A program made the position numbers and the translations under genes. Positions 26,721 to 34,840 of a DNA stretch of 64,000 nucleotides are shown in pieces. The notes beneath the pieces are model-generated. The model searched no databases. It saw nothing but the letters and a program-made list of their open reading frames with translations, and was not told the DNA's origin. This DNA is from Limibacterium fermenti (GTDB lineage Bacteria > Bacteroidota > Bacteroidia > Bacteroidales > Dysgonomonadaceae), in assembly GCF_041902845.1 (NCBI RefSeq), contig NZ_CP159486.1, forward strand, positions 1,984,001 through 2,048,000, given 5' to 3'. Every line of letters begins with the position of its first letter. Position 1 is the stretch's first letter.

Positions 26721-28563
26721 CGGATAGTTTTACCAACCGCCCATCCATCGCGGAGACATACAATTCGCCCTTATCAGTGGGGAGAATCATATTGATGAGG
26801 CTGCTCGATACCCGGTACTTCCACAAAAACGCGCCGTCGGAAGCACGGAAAGCATAGATCAATCCCTTATCGGTAGGGGCGTACACGATGCCGTTCTTTT
26901 CGACAACCGGCGTCGGGGTGAGTTCATAGCCCATATCCTCGCCCGAGGAAATCCATTTCACTTTCCGTTCGGGCACGGAAGCATCCACCGCCAGAATGTT
27001 CCCATCCATGGTCTTGGCATAGACGGTACGGCCGTCTTCCGAAAGGCCGATGGATTCGCGCGCCCTCTGCTCCGGATCGGAATGGCGCCAAATCACTTGT
27101 CCGGTTTTTTCATCCAATACCGTCATATAACGGTCGGGAGAGGCCAGATAAATACGTCCGAAAGTCGATACGGGAACCACCTGAGCGGGCGAAAACATCC
27201 GGTTAGATTGTCCGTTATGCCATATCCAACGAGACTTTCCGGTGGCAATGTCCAACGCATAGAACTCATTTCCCCAACTACCGAAGAAGATGACGCCGTC
27301 TTTCACCAAAGGACGGGTAACGACAAAGTTTTTCACACTATCGAAATCCCAGGCAAGTTTCCCGTTGCGTACATCCCACGCCCGGCAATGCCCGTCGGAT
27401 CCGGCAACCATTATCTTATGATCGGCATACGCGGGGGAAGCGACCACGGCTTTATTGTTTTTCAGCCGGAAGCGTTGCTTTCCGTTCCGTAAATCGATCC
27501 CATACAGATATGAATCGGAAGACGCACACCACACCGTCTGATTCTGCACCGTAGGAGTCGAATAGATCTTCCCGTCCGTTTTATACGTCCATATCGTTTT
27601 GCCGTTCGCCGCATTCGCCGCTTTAATTTCTCCGGCCGTGTTGGTATACACGAGCTTATCGCCCGACAAAAACATCCCGCTTCCCATATCGCTTGCTTCC
27701 TGTACGCTCCACACCTCCGATACCTGCGGATTAGCGGCATTGATCGAATAATCGGGACGCGGCGCATCGGAGACCCACTGCGGCCGCGAAGCAATCGCAT
27801 AAGACAACCAGGGCGCTTTGGTAACACCCGAAACAAGCCGTTCCTGCAATTGGATGGAATCGGGCGTAACGGTCAGGATCGTATATCCGCCGAAGGCTTC
27901 TTTTGCCCGCAGGTTCGCCCGGCACATCGCAGCATTCACGCCCTCGAAATGAAACTTCTTGTTGGCATGCCCATGGCCGCAAAGCATCAACTTGACATTA
28001 TACGGACGTAGCGCATCCATCACTTCAAACCAATTATTCAGGCCATTGTCCATGGGATAATGATTGACATAGATGATGGGGGTATCCGTATCGATTTTCT
28101 TCAATTCATTGAAAAACCACGAGAGGTTTTCACGCGGTATCTGCCCCGGGCCCATGCGCATATTCGGCCCTGAAGCCAATCCCACAAAAAGGAATCCCTT
28201 ATGTTCGAAAGCGAATGTTTCCGCGCCGAAGATCCTCAAAAAACTGTTTGTTCCGCTCTCCGACCAGTTGGCATCATGATTTCCGGGAAGGATGTACAAC
28301 GGTTTATTCAATTCGTCAAGGATCGACTTGGCGAGCGCAAGTTCCTCATCCGATCCGAATTCGGTCACATCACCCGAATGAATGACAAAATCGATATCGT
28401 CTTGCGCATTGATATCGGCAACGGTACGCCGCAAATCGATATCGTTGTTGGGATTACCGATGTGCGTATCGGTTACCAATGCAAATCGGAAAGAAGAATT
28501 TTTCTCTTGCCCGACCGCAATGATCGCAGAGAAAAGAAAGATAAAAACCAGTATTTTTTTCAT
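26695..28563 (-). CDS. Exported metallophosphoesterase fused to a PQQ-type beta-propeller
   Basis: 622 residues. Signal peptide (MKKILVFIFLFSAIIAVGQ), then a calcineurin-like phosphoesterase domain (about 25-260) with all metal motifs: DTHIG, GDVTEFG, GNHDAN, NHYP and GHGHANK. Residues about 290-620 form a BamB/PQQ-like propeller (repeats such as GKTIWTYKTDGKIYSTPTV, GKLAWDFDSVKNFVVTRPL, GQVIWRHSDPEQRARES). It probably hydrolyses phosphoesters in the periplasm or at the surface; the propeller may bind substrate or a partner. It is the last gene of an esterase-Fic-phosphoesterase run and overlaps the porin gene tail to tail. Confidence 0.92.
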   Translation of the reverse strand: MKKILVFIFLFSAIIAVGQEKNSSFRFALVTDTHIGNPNNDIDLRRTVADINAQDDIDFVIHSGDVTEFGSDEELALAKSILDELNKPLYILPGNHDANWSESGTNSFLRIFGAETFAFEHKGFLFVGLASGPNMRMGPGQIPRENLSWFFNELKKIDTDTPIIYVNHYPMDNGLNNWFEVMDALRPYNVKLMLCGHGHANKKFHFEGVNAAMCRANLRAKEAFGGYTILTVTPDSIQLQERLVSGVTKAPWLSYAIASRPQWVSDAPRPDYSINAANPQVSEVWSVQEASDMGSGMFLSGDKLVYTNTAGEIKAANAANGKTIWTYKTDGKIYSTPTVQNQTVWCASSDSYLYGIDLRNGKQRFRLKNNKAVVASPAYADHKIMVAGSDGHCRAWDVRNGKLAWDFDSVKNFVVTRPLVKDGVIFFGSWGNEFYALDIATGKSRWIWHNGQSNRMFSPAQVVPVSTFGRIYLASPDRYMTVLDEKTGQVIWRHSDPEQRARESIGLSEDGRTVYAKTMDGNILAVDASVPERKVKWISSGEDMGYELTPTPVVEKNGIVYAPTDKGLIYAFRASDGAFLWKYRVSSSLINMILPTDKGELYVSAMDGRLVKLSVRTSATGK

Positions 28564-28582
28564 ATCAAAGAATTATACGTTT

Positions 28583-29575
28583 TCAATTTATTTTCCAATA
28601 ACCTGTTTTTTTACTACCCACACGGGTAATTACTCCTCTTTGTTTTAATTGGCTTAAATTATTTTCGATTGTACGAACCGGTTTTAATAATTTCTGTGCC
28701 ATTTCAAAAACCCTGATAGTAGGATTTTCTTGTATCAATGTAATAATTTCCTTTTGAGTTGAATTTAATCCACTATTTAAACCACCATTTAAACCACCAT
28801 TTTCGGATTTTTCAGTATTCGTGTATTGATACATCGCATTTTCGATAACCTCAAGCATAAAGTCAATAAACGGACTGCAATCTATGCCGTTTTTATGCGA
28901 CCGTTGCAAAGTATCGTAGTACTTTTGTTGATTATGATAAATCATTGTTTCAACAGGCAGCCATTCAAAAATCGGATTCCATTTTGAAAGGACAAGCGTT
29001 TGCCAAAGCCGCCCGATTCGTCCGTTACCATCACGGAAAGGGTGGATATGCTCTATCATAAAGTGCATTGCGGAACTTTTTATAATCGGATGCGTTTCGG
29101 TGGTTTTGCCCCATTCGAGCAATTCAGTAATCAAGTTTGGAACTTCTTTATAATCAGCCCCTGAATGTAAAATTTCTCTGCGGCTATTGACTACCGCCAC
29201 GCCAACAGTGCGAAACCGCCCCGCTTCCTGCACAAGGTTTTCGGTAATAAAACTGTGCGTTCTTAGGAAATCATCAATACTGTAAGGGTCTAAATCGGGA
29301 ATCTGTTCGTAGGCAGCAAAAGCATTTTTCACTTCCTGAATGTCATGCAACGGCGCAAAAACTACTTTGCCGTTGATTACATCGAAAACCTGCTGCACCG
29401 TCAACCGATTACCTTCAATGGCTGTGGTAGAACAGACGGAAAAAATACGGTTTGTGCGGCGCAAGTGCAGTATATCTTTCGACTGCTCTTCCGAAATCTT
29501 GACTCGTTCCAAGAGGGCGTAAATTTTGCCTATCTTATCATGCCATAATGGGTTATATGTAAAAAAATCTTGCAT
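28583..29575 (-). CDS. Fic-domain AMPylase (class II) with winged-helix tail
   Basis: 330 residues, cytoplasmic. The N-terminal Fic_N region contains the autoinhibitory motif T50-TAI-E54-G (consensus [ST]xxxE[GN]). The core motif HPFRDGNGRIGR starts at catalytic His178 and is complete, so the enzyme should transfer AMP (or another nucleotide) to a protein once relieved. A linker of repeated NGGLNGGLNSGLN, encoded by near-identical 12-bp units at about 28765-28805, leads to a C-terminal winged helix (IITLIQENPTIRVFEMAQKLL ... LKQRGVITRVG) suggestive of DNA binding or self-regulation. It is 19 bp upstream of the phosphoesterase gene and 42 bp after the esterase gene. The target protein is unknown. 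Confidence 0.93.
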   Translation of the reverse strand: MQDFFTYNPLWHDKIGKIYALLERVKISEEQSKDILHLRRTNRIFSVCSTTAIEGNRLTVQQVFDVINGKVVFAPLHDIQEVKNAFAAYEQIPDLDPYSIDDFLRTHSFITENLVQEAGRFRTVGVAVVNSRREILHSGADYKEVPNLITELLEWGKTTETHPIIKSSAMHFMIEHIHPFRDGNGRIGRLWQTLVLSKWNPIFEWLPVETMIYHNQQKYYDTLQRSHKNGIDCSPFIDFMLEVIENAMYQYTNTEKSENGGLNGGLNSGLNSTQKEIITLIQENPTIRVFEMAQKLLKPVRTIENNLSQLKQRGVITRVGSKKTGYWKIN

Positions 29576-29617
29576 CTATATTCGTTGTCGGCTGCTTCTA
29601 CAAGGATAGTGAAGTGT

Positions 29618-30448
29618 TCAATTTCCAGATCGTCCTTCTTCAAAATAGGTATGGAAAAACAAGGCCTGGTACTTCACGGCATTGCTCCAATACTTCCAAT
29701 CGTGCACCCCGGGGCGGGAAATAAAATCGTGGGGAATATTGCGGTACAGCAATTCCTCATGCAGGCGAACGTTCACGTCATAAAAGAAGTCCTCCGATCC
29801 GCAGTCAATAATAAACTTCAGCGAATTCGGCGTCAGCAAATGCAACATCCCGATAACGGTGTTTTGCTCCCATCGTTCGGGATAATCGCTCTGTTTGCCT
29901 AAGCGCTTCGCAATATCCCAATTATTGGGAAACGGGCGGATATCCACTCCCCCACTCATGCTTCCGGCAGCTCCGAAGACATCCTGATGACGAAAAGCCA
30001 GATAAAGCCCCCCGTGGCCGCCCATACTCAAGCCGGTAATAGCCCGTCCTTCGCGAGTAGGGATCGTTTTGTAATTCGCATCCACCCACTCCACCAACTC
30101 TTTGGCGACATACGTTTCATAAGCAAAAGCCGAATCGACCGGACTGTCGAAATACCAACTGCCATACGCTCCGTCGGGGCAAACAATGATCATCCCATAG
30201 TCGTCTGATAATTGTTTCACTCCGGGAACCGCCTTTACCCAATCGGAGTAATTGCCGCTATATCCATGCAACAGGTACAGCACCGGATAACGAGTCCCCT
30301 GCCGGTAATTATCGGGAGTGATAATAACGGTTTTGCTATTTATATTCATACCCTTACTCGGTACAGCCACCGTATCGACATCCGCGGCGAACGAAAAGCC
30401 GTAGGAAAGAAAAAGAGCTACAACTATAAAAGAAAAAAGATGTTTCAT
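29618..30448 (-). CDS. Exported esterase of the EstA/esterase-D type
   Basis: 276 residues with signal peptide MKHLFSFIVVALFLSYGFSFA. Alpha/beta-hydrolase landmarks: YPVLYLLHGYSGNYSDW (oxyanion region), nucleophile elbow GLSMGGHG, acid region DCGSEDFFYDVN and His in GVHDWKYW. This fits the Putative_esterase family, which includes tributyrin esterases, feruloyl/acetyl xylan esterases and S-formylglutathione hydrolase. Export favours an extracytoplasmic ester, perhaps on glycans. It heads the operon with the Fic and phosphoesterase genes, and its promoter is well matched. Confidence 0.88.
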   Translation of the reverse strand: MKHLFSFIVVALFLSYGFSFAADVDTVAVPSKGMNINSKTVIITPDNYRQGTRYPVLYLLHGYSGNYSDWVKAVPGVKQLSDDYGMIIVCPDGAYGSWYFDSPVDSAFAYETYVAKELVEWVDANYKTIPTREGRAITGLSMGGHGGLYLAFRHQDVFGAAGSMSGGVDIRPFPNNWDIAKRLGKQSDYPERWEQNTVIGMLHLLTPNSLKFIIDCGSEDFFYDVNVRLHEELLYRNIPHDFISRPGVHDWKYWSNAVKYQALFFHTYFEEGRSGN

Positions 30449-30479
30449 ATTGATAATATACGTTCGATAATAGAAAGTT

Positions 30480-30510
30480 CAAAATTACATGAAAATTAGG
30501 GTATTTCCAA
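30480..30510 (-). promoter_or_regulatory. Esterase operon promoter (TTGG - 20 nt - TAATTTTG)
   Basis: The minus strand has TTG at 30510-30508 and TAATTTTG at 30487-30480 separated by 20 nt. The ATG is 31 nt further. The promoter looks intact, so the IS110-type element lies beyond 30510. Confidence 0.65.
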
Positions 30511-30581
30511 GCGCGTGAAATAAAAATCAAGGCCACTTGAACTTTTTCAGGCTTACCGTACCGTGCTCGAAGCACAAATGT

Positions 30582-30589
30582 TACCTTTG
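30582..30589 (+). promoter_or_regulatory. -7 box in front of the IS110 transposase (TACCTTTG)
   Basis: A perfect TAnnTTTG 61 nt before the transposase ATG. The same octamer recurs in the 3' flank at 31843-31850. Confidence 0.45.
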
Positions 30590-30650
30590 AAAGTTGGTTC
30601 TTTGACCAATAAAATTAACTAATTGTCTAACAATTAAATTCCGGCAATTT

Positions 30651-31796
30651 ATGGAAAAAGCTTGTGGCCTTGACGTTCACAAAGATAGTGTATTTGCTTG
30701 TATTCTGGACGAGCAAGGCAATAAAATTTTCGAGAAGCGTTTCGGGACACTCACCCCCGAGCTAACCTCCCTGCGTGACACCTTGGTGTCGCATGGCTGT
30801 GGCAGAGTCGCCATGGAGAGTACCAGCATCTATTGGATGCCTGTGTGGCATGTCCTGGCGTCTGATTTTTCGCTAAAACTGGCCAACCCTTATTTCATCA
30901 GGCAATTGCCCGGCCGTAAAAGTGACGTGAAGGACGCTCATTGGATAGCCCAATGCCTCCAGAAGGGTTTAATAAAAGGCAGCTTCGTACCCGAGGGGGT
31001 ATTACAGGAAATGCGTCAATACGGCAGGCAATGCTTCCGTCTCACCAAAAACCGGGTCCGTCTTGAACAACAACTGGACAACCAGTTGCAGCGCTGTAAC
31101 ATCCGGTTCAGCAACTATGTCTCGAACCAGGGGAACAATGTCTCGCTACGCAAGATCATTAATGCCCTCATACAGGGGGAACGCGACCGCGGCAAACTTG
31201 CCCGGCTGGTTCACGGACGTATCAGGAACAAGCACGGGGACCAGGTCATTGGCGATTCCCTGGACGGAGTACTGTGCCCAACTGACATTGAATTGCTCAA
31301 ACAATGTATGGAACAACTGGATTTGTTTGAAAAACAGCAGGCTGCTTGCCTTAACCATTTAGAAGAACTTGCGGATAAATATTATGCAAGGGAAATCTCA
31401 TTGCTGTGTACCATACCGGGCATCCAAAAATACAGCGCGATGTGTATCCTCTCTGAAATCGGCAATGACATGGGCGCCTTCGGTTCGGCTTCCCAGTTAG
31501 TGGGCTGGGCCGGGCTACGCCCCAGGAACGATGAGTCGGCGGGCAAGATACAGTCCCGTAAAACCCTTCACGGGAACAAGTATCTTAGAAAGTCGCTTAT
31601 TCAAGTTTCCTGGTCGGCAGCCCGTTCGAAAAGGTCGTTTTTGGGTAAAAAGTACAATCAGCTCTCCAGACGGATGAAATCGCAGAAGGCGTTAATGGCT
31701 ATAACACGTAAAATACTGGTAATCATTTTTAACGTGTTGAAAACAGGGCAACCCTTTGATGCCAACAGAAATTTACAGGCGGTAACGCCTGGTTGA
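30651..31796 (+). CDS. IS110/IS1111-family transposase (DEDD recombinase)
   Basis: 381 residues. The RuvC-like N-terminal DEDD domain opens with GLDVHKDSVFACIL (first Asp at residue 8), then VAMESTSIYW (Glu) and RKSDVKDAHWIA (two Asp). A coiled-coil centre leads to the C-terminal Transposase_20 domain with IPGIQKYSAMCILSEIG and LVGWAGLRPRNDESAGK, holding the probable catalytic Ser of the family. Proteins of this family act with a bridge/seekRNA made from the element's non-coding end. Element ends cannot be fixed by eye because IS110 elements lack classical terminal repeats; they should lie between 30511 and the sigma-factor promoter at 32187. Confidence 0.93.
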   Translation: MEKACGLDVHKDSVFACILDEQGNKIFEKRFGTLTPELTSLRDTLVSHGCGRVAMESTSIYWMPVWHVLASDFSLKLANPYFIRQLPGRKSDVKDAHWIAQCLQKGLIKGSFVPEGVLQEMRQYGRQCFRLTKNRVRLEQQLDNQLQRCNIRFSNYVSNQGNNVSLRKIINALIQGERDRGKLARLVHGRIRNKHGDQVIGDSLDGVLCPTDIELLKQCMEQLDLFEKQQAACLNHLEELADKYYAREISLLCTIPGIQKYSAMCILSEIGNDMGAFGSASQLVGWAGLRPRNDESAGKIQSRKTLHGNKYLRKSLIQVSWSAARSKRSFLGKKYNQLSRRMKSQKALMAITRKILVIIFNVLKTGQPFDANRNLQAVTPG

Positions 31797-31842
31797 GAAA
31801 CCTTCCCACCGGATGGTTTCTTCCGGCATCACCTCAGTTCCC

Positions 31843-31960
31843 TACCTTTGTGGCGACATGTTGAAAAACATGATCCCGTGTTCTCAAAATGATCGACAGG
31901 CTTTGCCGGCAATGAAAGCGCGTGTGAGACAGGAAAGCTCGTAGAGGAAAGTATATTATT
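31843..31960 (+). ncRNA. Candidate bridge/seekRNA in the 3' flank of the IS110-type element
   Basis: A TACCTTTG promoter box (31843-31850) is followed by a perfect CATGTT/AACATG stem with GAAA loop (about 31858-31873) and a GCTTT/AAAGC stem. This is what a structured guide RNA downstream of an IS1111-group transposase would look like. Guide loops and matching ends were not identified. The rest of 31961-32160 has one further hairpin (GACGGG...CCCGTG) and no gene. Confidence 0.35.
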
Positions 31961-32172
31961 ATTCCATTATTCCGGTCTTTAAAAATAAAGACGGGTGGTT
32001 TTCCCGTGCCTGCCCATGAAATAAAGACATAAGTAAGGTTCTGTATATTAAATGAGTATACGGGTTATTATTAAGGGTTGTCATGGGGATTTTTAGAGGA
32101 AAGGTATAAAAATTATTCGGCACGGTGACGCTTCGCCGGATAAAATATTTTTTGGATAAAATGTGTCTTTTG

Positions 32173-32194
32173 TAGGATTAATATCCTAATTTTG
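32173..32194 (+). promoter_or_regulatory. Sigma-factor promoter with overlapping inverted repeat
   Basis: TAATTTTG (32187-32194) is a perfect -7 box 38 nt before the ATG at 32233. TAGGAT-TAAT-ATCCTA (32173-32188) overlaps it and could be an operator. Confidence 0.5.
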
Positions 32195-32232
32195 CAAAGA
32201 GATCATACCGAACGATAAATTATTTTACAGGC

Positions 32233-32775
32233 ATGGATAATAACGATGTTTTCACGACGCAATTCAAAGCATTTTATATACAACATGCCAAAGAATTGAT
32301 CTTTTTCGCCCGTAAATTTGTCGATCACGACACGGCGGAAGATATTGTCCATACTGTTTTTTTAAAGATTTGGGACAAGAGATCGACGGTGGTTGCCGAA
32401 AAGGGAATAAAAACGTATCTCCTTTCTATGGTGCAAAATGCGTGTTATGATTACCTGAAACGACAAATCGTAGAAGACAACTATCTCGCCCGGGCGGCAC
32501 GGGAAATTAAGTTAGACGAACTGAATTATTATATGTCTTCAAAAGAAGACTCCGAGAATGACAAAATAGAAACTCTCTACGCAGCGATCGAGCAATTGCC
32601 TGAAAAATGTAAAGAAATCTTCAAGAAAGCCTATCTCGATGAACAACCGCATGCCGACATCGCCAAAGAAATGGGGATATCGGTTAGAACGGTAGAAACC
32701 CATGTATATAAGGCGCTCAAGTTTCTTCGGGAAAAGTTAATCTCCACCCCGTCTAACGATTCCCGGTCATCTTGA
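32233..32775 (+). CDS. ECF RNA polymerase sigma factor (FecI-like) of PUL 2
   Basis: 180 residues. Sigma region 2 (FTTQFKAFYIQHAKELIFFARKFVDHDTAEDIVHTVFLKIWDKR) and region 4 (LYAAIEQLPEKCKEIFKKAYLDEQPHADIAKEMGISVRTVETHVYKALKFLREKL) are complete, typical of the Bacteroidota sigma-70 subfamily that partners FecR. It should activate the SusC/D genes downstream when FecR releases it. The TGA stop at 32773-32775 is followed in the same frame by 119 open codons made mostly of 14-residue repeats (see repeat entry). FecR normally follows directly; here it is 856 bp away. Confidence 0.95.
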   Translation: MDNNDVFTTQFKAFYIQHAKELIFFARKFVDHDTAEDIVHTVFLKIWDKRSTVVAEKGIKTYLLSMVQNACYDYLKRQIVEDNYLARAAREIKLDELNYYMSSKEDSENDKIETLYAAIEQLPEKCKEIFKKAYLDEQPHADIAKEMGISVRTVETHVYKALKFLREKLISTPSNDSRSS

Positions 32776-32823
32776 CGGATAAGATTTGACGGGGCTTCAA
32801 AGCAACCGGAAGGCTCCGAAAGC

Positions 32824-33075
32824 TATTTCATCCGCATAAAATACCTGCCGGAGACGGACGGAAAGCATTTCATACATCTAAAATACATTCCGGAGACGGA
32901 CAAAAGGTATTTCATACGCATGAAGGACCTTCCGGAGAAAGACGTAACGTATTCCATGCGCGTAAAGTACATTCCGGAGATGAACGGAAAGCATTTCATA
33001 CACGTGAAATACATTCCGGAGATGGATGGGAGCTATTTCATACGCGTGAAGGACCCTCCGGAGACGGACGGCAAC
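32824..33075 (+). repeat. Six 42-bp tandem repeats, open in the sigma-factor frame
   Basis: Six degenerate 42-bp units (32824, 32866, 32908, 32950, 32992, 33034). Translated in the frame of the preceding sigma gene they read YFIRIKYLPETDGK, HFIHLKYIPETDKR, YFIRMKDLPEKDVT, YSMRVKYIPEMNGK, HFIHVKYIPEMDGS and YFIRVKDPPETDGN. No stop occurs between the sigma TGA and TAG at 33130-33132. There is no plausible start except an internal ATG at 32920. It may be a decayed repeat protein, a readthrough extension or a non-coding minisatellite. Confidence 0.75.
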
Positions 33076-33109
33076 TCCTTCCAGGGTATAATCTCGCCAT
33101 ACGACGTCT

Positions 33110-33385
33110 TCAATTTGCGGTCTCCACCATAGATAGCAAAACAATTTTCGGGCCTTGCTGAATCTCATCGATAATGGTCTTATCGGGATAAGTAGCCAAA
33201 AAGCCGCGAGGGTCTTCTGTCGCCAACAACCTGTTATCGGGGTCTTCCATAGATACGTAGCTGTAATCCGACAGAACCGTTTTTAATAACGTGGATTTAC
33301 CCGACTGTCTCGGCCCGACGAGTGTAACAATGGGAAAATTTCTTCCCATCGATACTAATTTTTCTTCAATGTCTCTTTTAATCAT
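33110..33385 (-). pseudogene. N-terminal fragment of an AAA ATPase (DUF4143-type)
   Basis: About 91 codons from ATG 33385 (MIKRDIEEKLVSMGRNF). Walker A GPRQSGKSTLL and Walker B region TIIDEIQ are intact, in the order of the Bacteroidales ATPases that carry a C-terminal DUF4143 domain and usually have about 380 residues. The match breaks right after DEIQQGPK, and the frame ends in unrelated sequence beside the 42-bp repeats. It is therefore a truncated relic lying antisense between sigma and FecR. The 230 bp on to FecR show no clear promoter. Confidence 0.75.
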
Positions 33386-33631
33386 CGTATCGTTTTCCTG
33401 CAAATTTACGATTGAAAAGTAAATTTACAAATATTTCCTGCTTTTTCTTCACGGATAGGGGATTCTTTTTTTTCGAAATCCGATCATGCCGGTTATCATG
33501 GAATAAAAAAATTTCGACGAACCGTACGTAGTCCTCTTTTAACAATCGTATATATACTAAAGAGTGCATAAAAAATCCTTTTAACGAGTGGATTTAAAAA
33601 AGCAGGCATTCACAATAAAGAGAAACGACAA

Positions 33632-34648
33632 ATGGAAAACCGTATAACGGAAATAATCATTCGAGTACTTCAACACATCCAGACGGAAGAAGAAATGTCT
33701 GTTTTCCTGCAATGGTATCACACCTCACAGGAAAACAAACAGTTCTATTTCGAAATGAAAAAGATGTACGATCGGCGTAAAGGGAATCTCATGCCGTCCG
33801 ATAAAGAAATGGAGGACAGTTGGGAACGCCTGCAACGCAAACTCGACACCCGTCATGCGTATGATGCACCGCAACCCGAAACAAGCCGTAGGCCTTTGTT
33901 TAGACGGATAAGATACGCGAGCATCGCGGCCATCGCCATTTTGTTGTTAATCTCCGGCATCTGGTTCTTCCGCTCCGAAAGTGACCGTATCGTATGGGTG
34001 GAAGAACGAGCCACCATCGGGAATACCCCCCGGACTATTTTACTGCCGGACGGCTCCACCGTTCAATTAAACGCCTCTTCCGTATTGAAGTATCCCAGAA
34101 AGTTTCATTCCAAAAACAGGGAAGTCTATTTGGACGGAGAAGCCTATTTCAGCGTAACCCAAGATCCGCATCATCCTTTTATCGTGCATACCGACCAACA
34201 AGCGATTCACGTTTTAGGAACCGAATTCAATGTCATGGGTTATTCTTCCGATCCGTATACCGTTACAACCTTAGTGAACGGAAAAATAAAACTCGAAACG
34301 TTTGACAACAGTCAGGCATTGAAAAATGAAATCATCCTTCAGCCCAATCAGCAGGTCTACTTCGATAAAGAGTCGGATGAGGCAACCGTCTCGGATACGA
34401 ACGCGCTCGACGCCACCCTCTGGATGAAAGGAATATACGCGTTCAAAGACACCCCCTTGGAAGAGATCACCCGGCGCCTGGAAAAAATATATGGCGTGAC
34501 GATTATCGCGGATGAAGCATATAAAAATGAAAAATATACGGGGAAATTTTTCACCCGTCAAACCATTGAAGAAATCATGGACATTCTTAATTTTAAACAT
34601 CAATTCAGCATACAATTAAAGAATGACACGATTATCCTTCAAGAATAG
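33632..34648 (+). CDS. FecR-family anti-sigma factor of PUL 2
   Basis: 338 residues. Cytosolic N-terminus (1-95) that should bind the sigma factor, one membrane helix (IAAIAILLLISGIWFF), periplasmic FecR domain (about 120-220: RTILLPDGSTVQLNASSVLKYPRKF, YLDGEAYFSVTQDPHHPFIVHT, VLGTEFNVMGY) and a C-terminal STN-like/DUF4974 domain (about 260-338: GIYAFKDTPLEEITRRLEKIYGVTI). It receives the signal from the STN domain of the SusC protein encoded 192 bp downstream and controls the ECF sigma factor. Confidence 0.95.
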   Translation: MENRITEIIIRVLQHIQTEEEMSVFLQWYHTSQENKQFYFEMKKMYDRRKGNLMPSDKEMEDSWERLQRKLDTRHAYDAPQPETSRRPLFRRIRYASIAAIAILLLISGIWFFRSESDRIVWVEERATIGNTPRTILLPDGSTVQLNASSVLKYPRKFHSKNREVYLDGEAYFSVTQDPHHPFIVHTDQQAIHVLGTEFNVMGYSSDPYTVTTLVNGKIKLETFDNSQALKNEIILQPNQQVYFDKESDEATVSDTNALDATLWMKGIYAFKDTPLEEITRRLEKIYGVTIIADEAYKNEKYTGKFFTRQTIEEIMDILNFKHQFSIQLKNDTIILQE

Positions 34649-34714
34649 AGATCAAGAAAAATATGAATTTATAAAGTACGAGCCTATGGAGAAAGAATAA
34701 CCTGACTGAAAAAA

Positions 34715-34743
34715 GCCGGAACCCTGCGTCAACAGTTTCCGGC
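34715..34743. promoter_or_regulatory. Hairpin in the FecR-SusC gap
   Basis: GCCGGAA/TTCCGGC closes a 15-nt loop, with an A run before it and TAAAAAATCG behind it. The U-tract would be on the minus strand, where no gene needs it, so it may be a leader hairpin or part-terminator ahead of susC. Confidence 0.4.
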
Positions 34744-34840
34744 CCTAAAAAATCGTTTTTTTAATCAAATACAGCATTCTTCCTGTCTTGCAAAACGTTG
34801 GGAGCATGCCTATATTAATCAAGTAAAAACATACAAATAT

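Noticed and set aside
30515..31990. Exact ends for the IS110-type element
   Set aside because: No terminal inverted repeats or target duplication could be recognised, as is normal for the family, so no boundaries are claimed.
32824..33075. 42-bp repeats considered as CRISPR
   Set aside because: Direct tandem units without unique spacers; they are degenerate along their full length.
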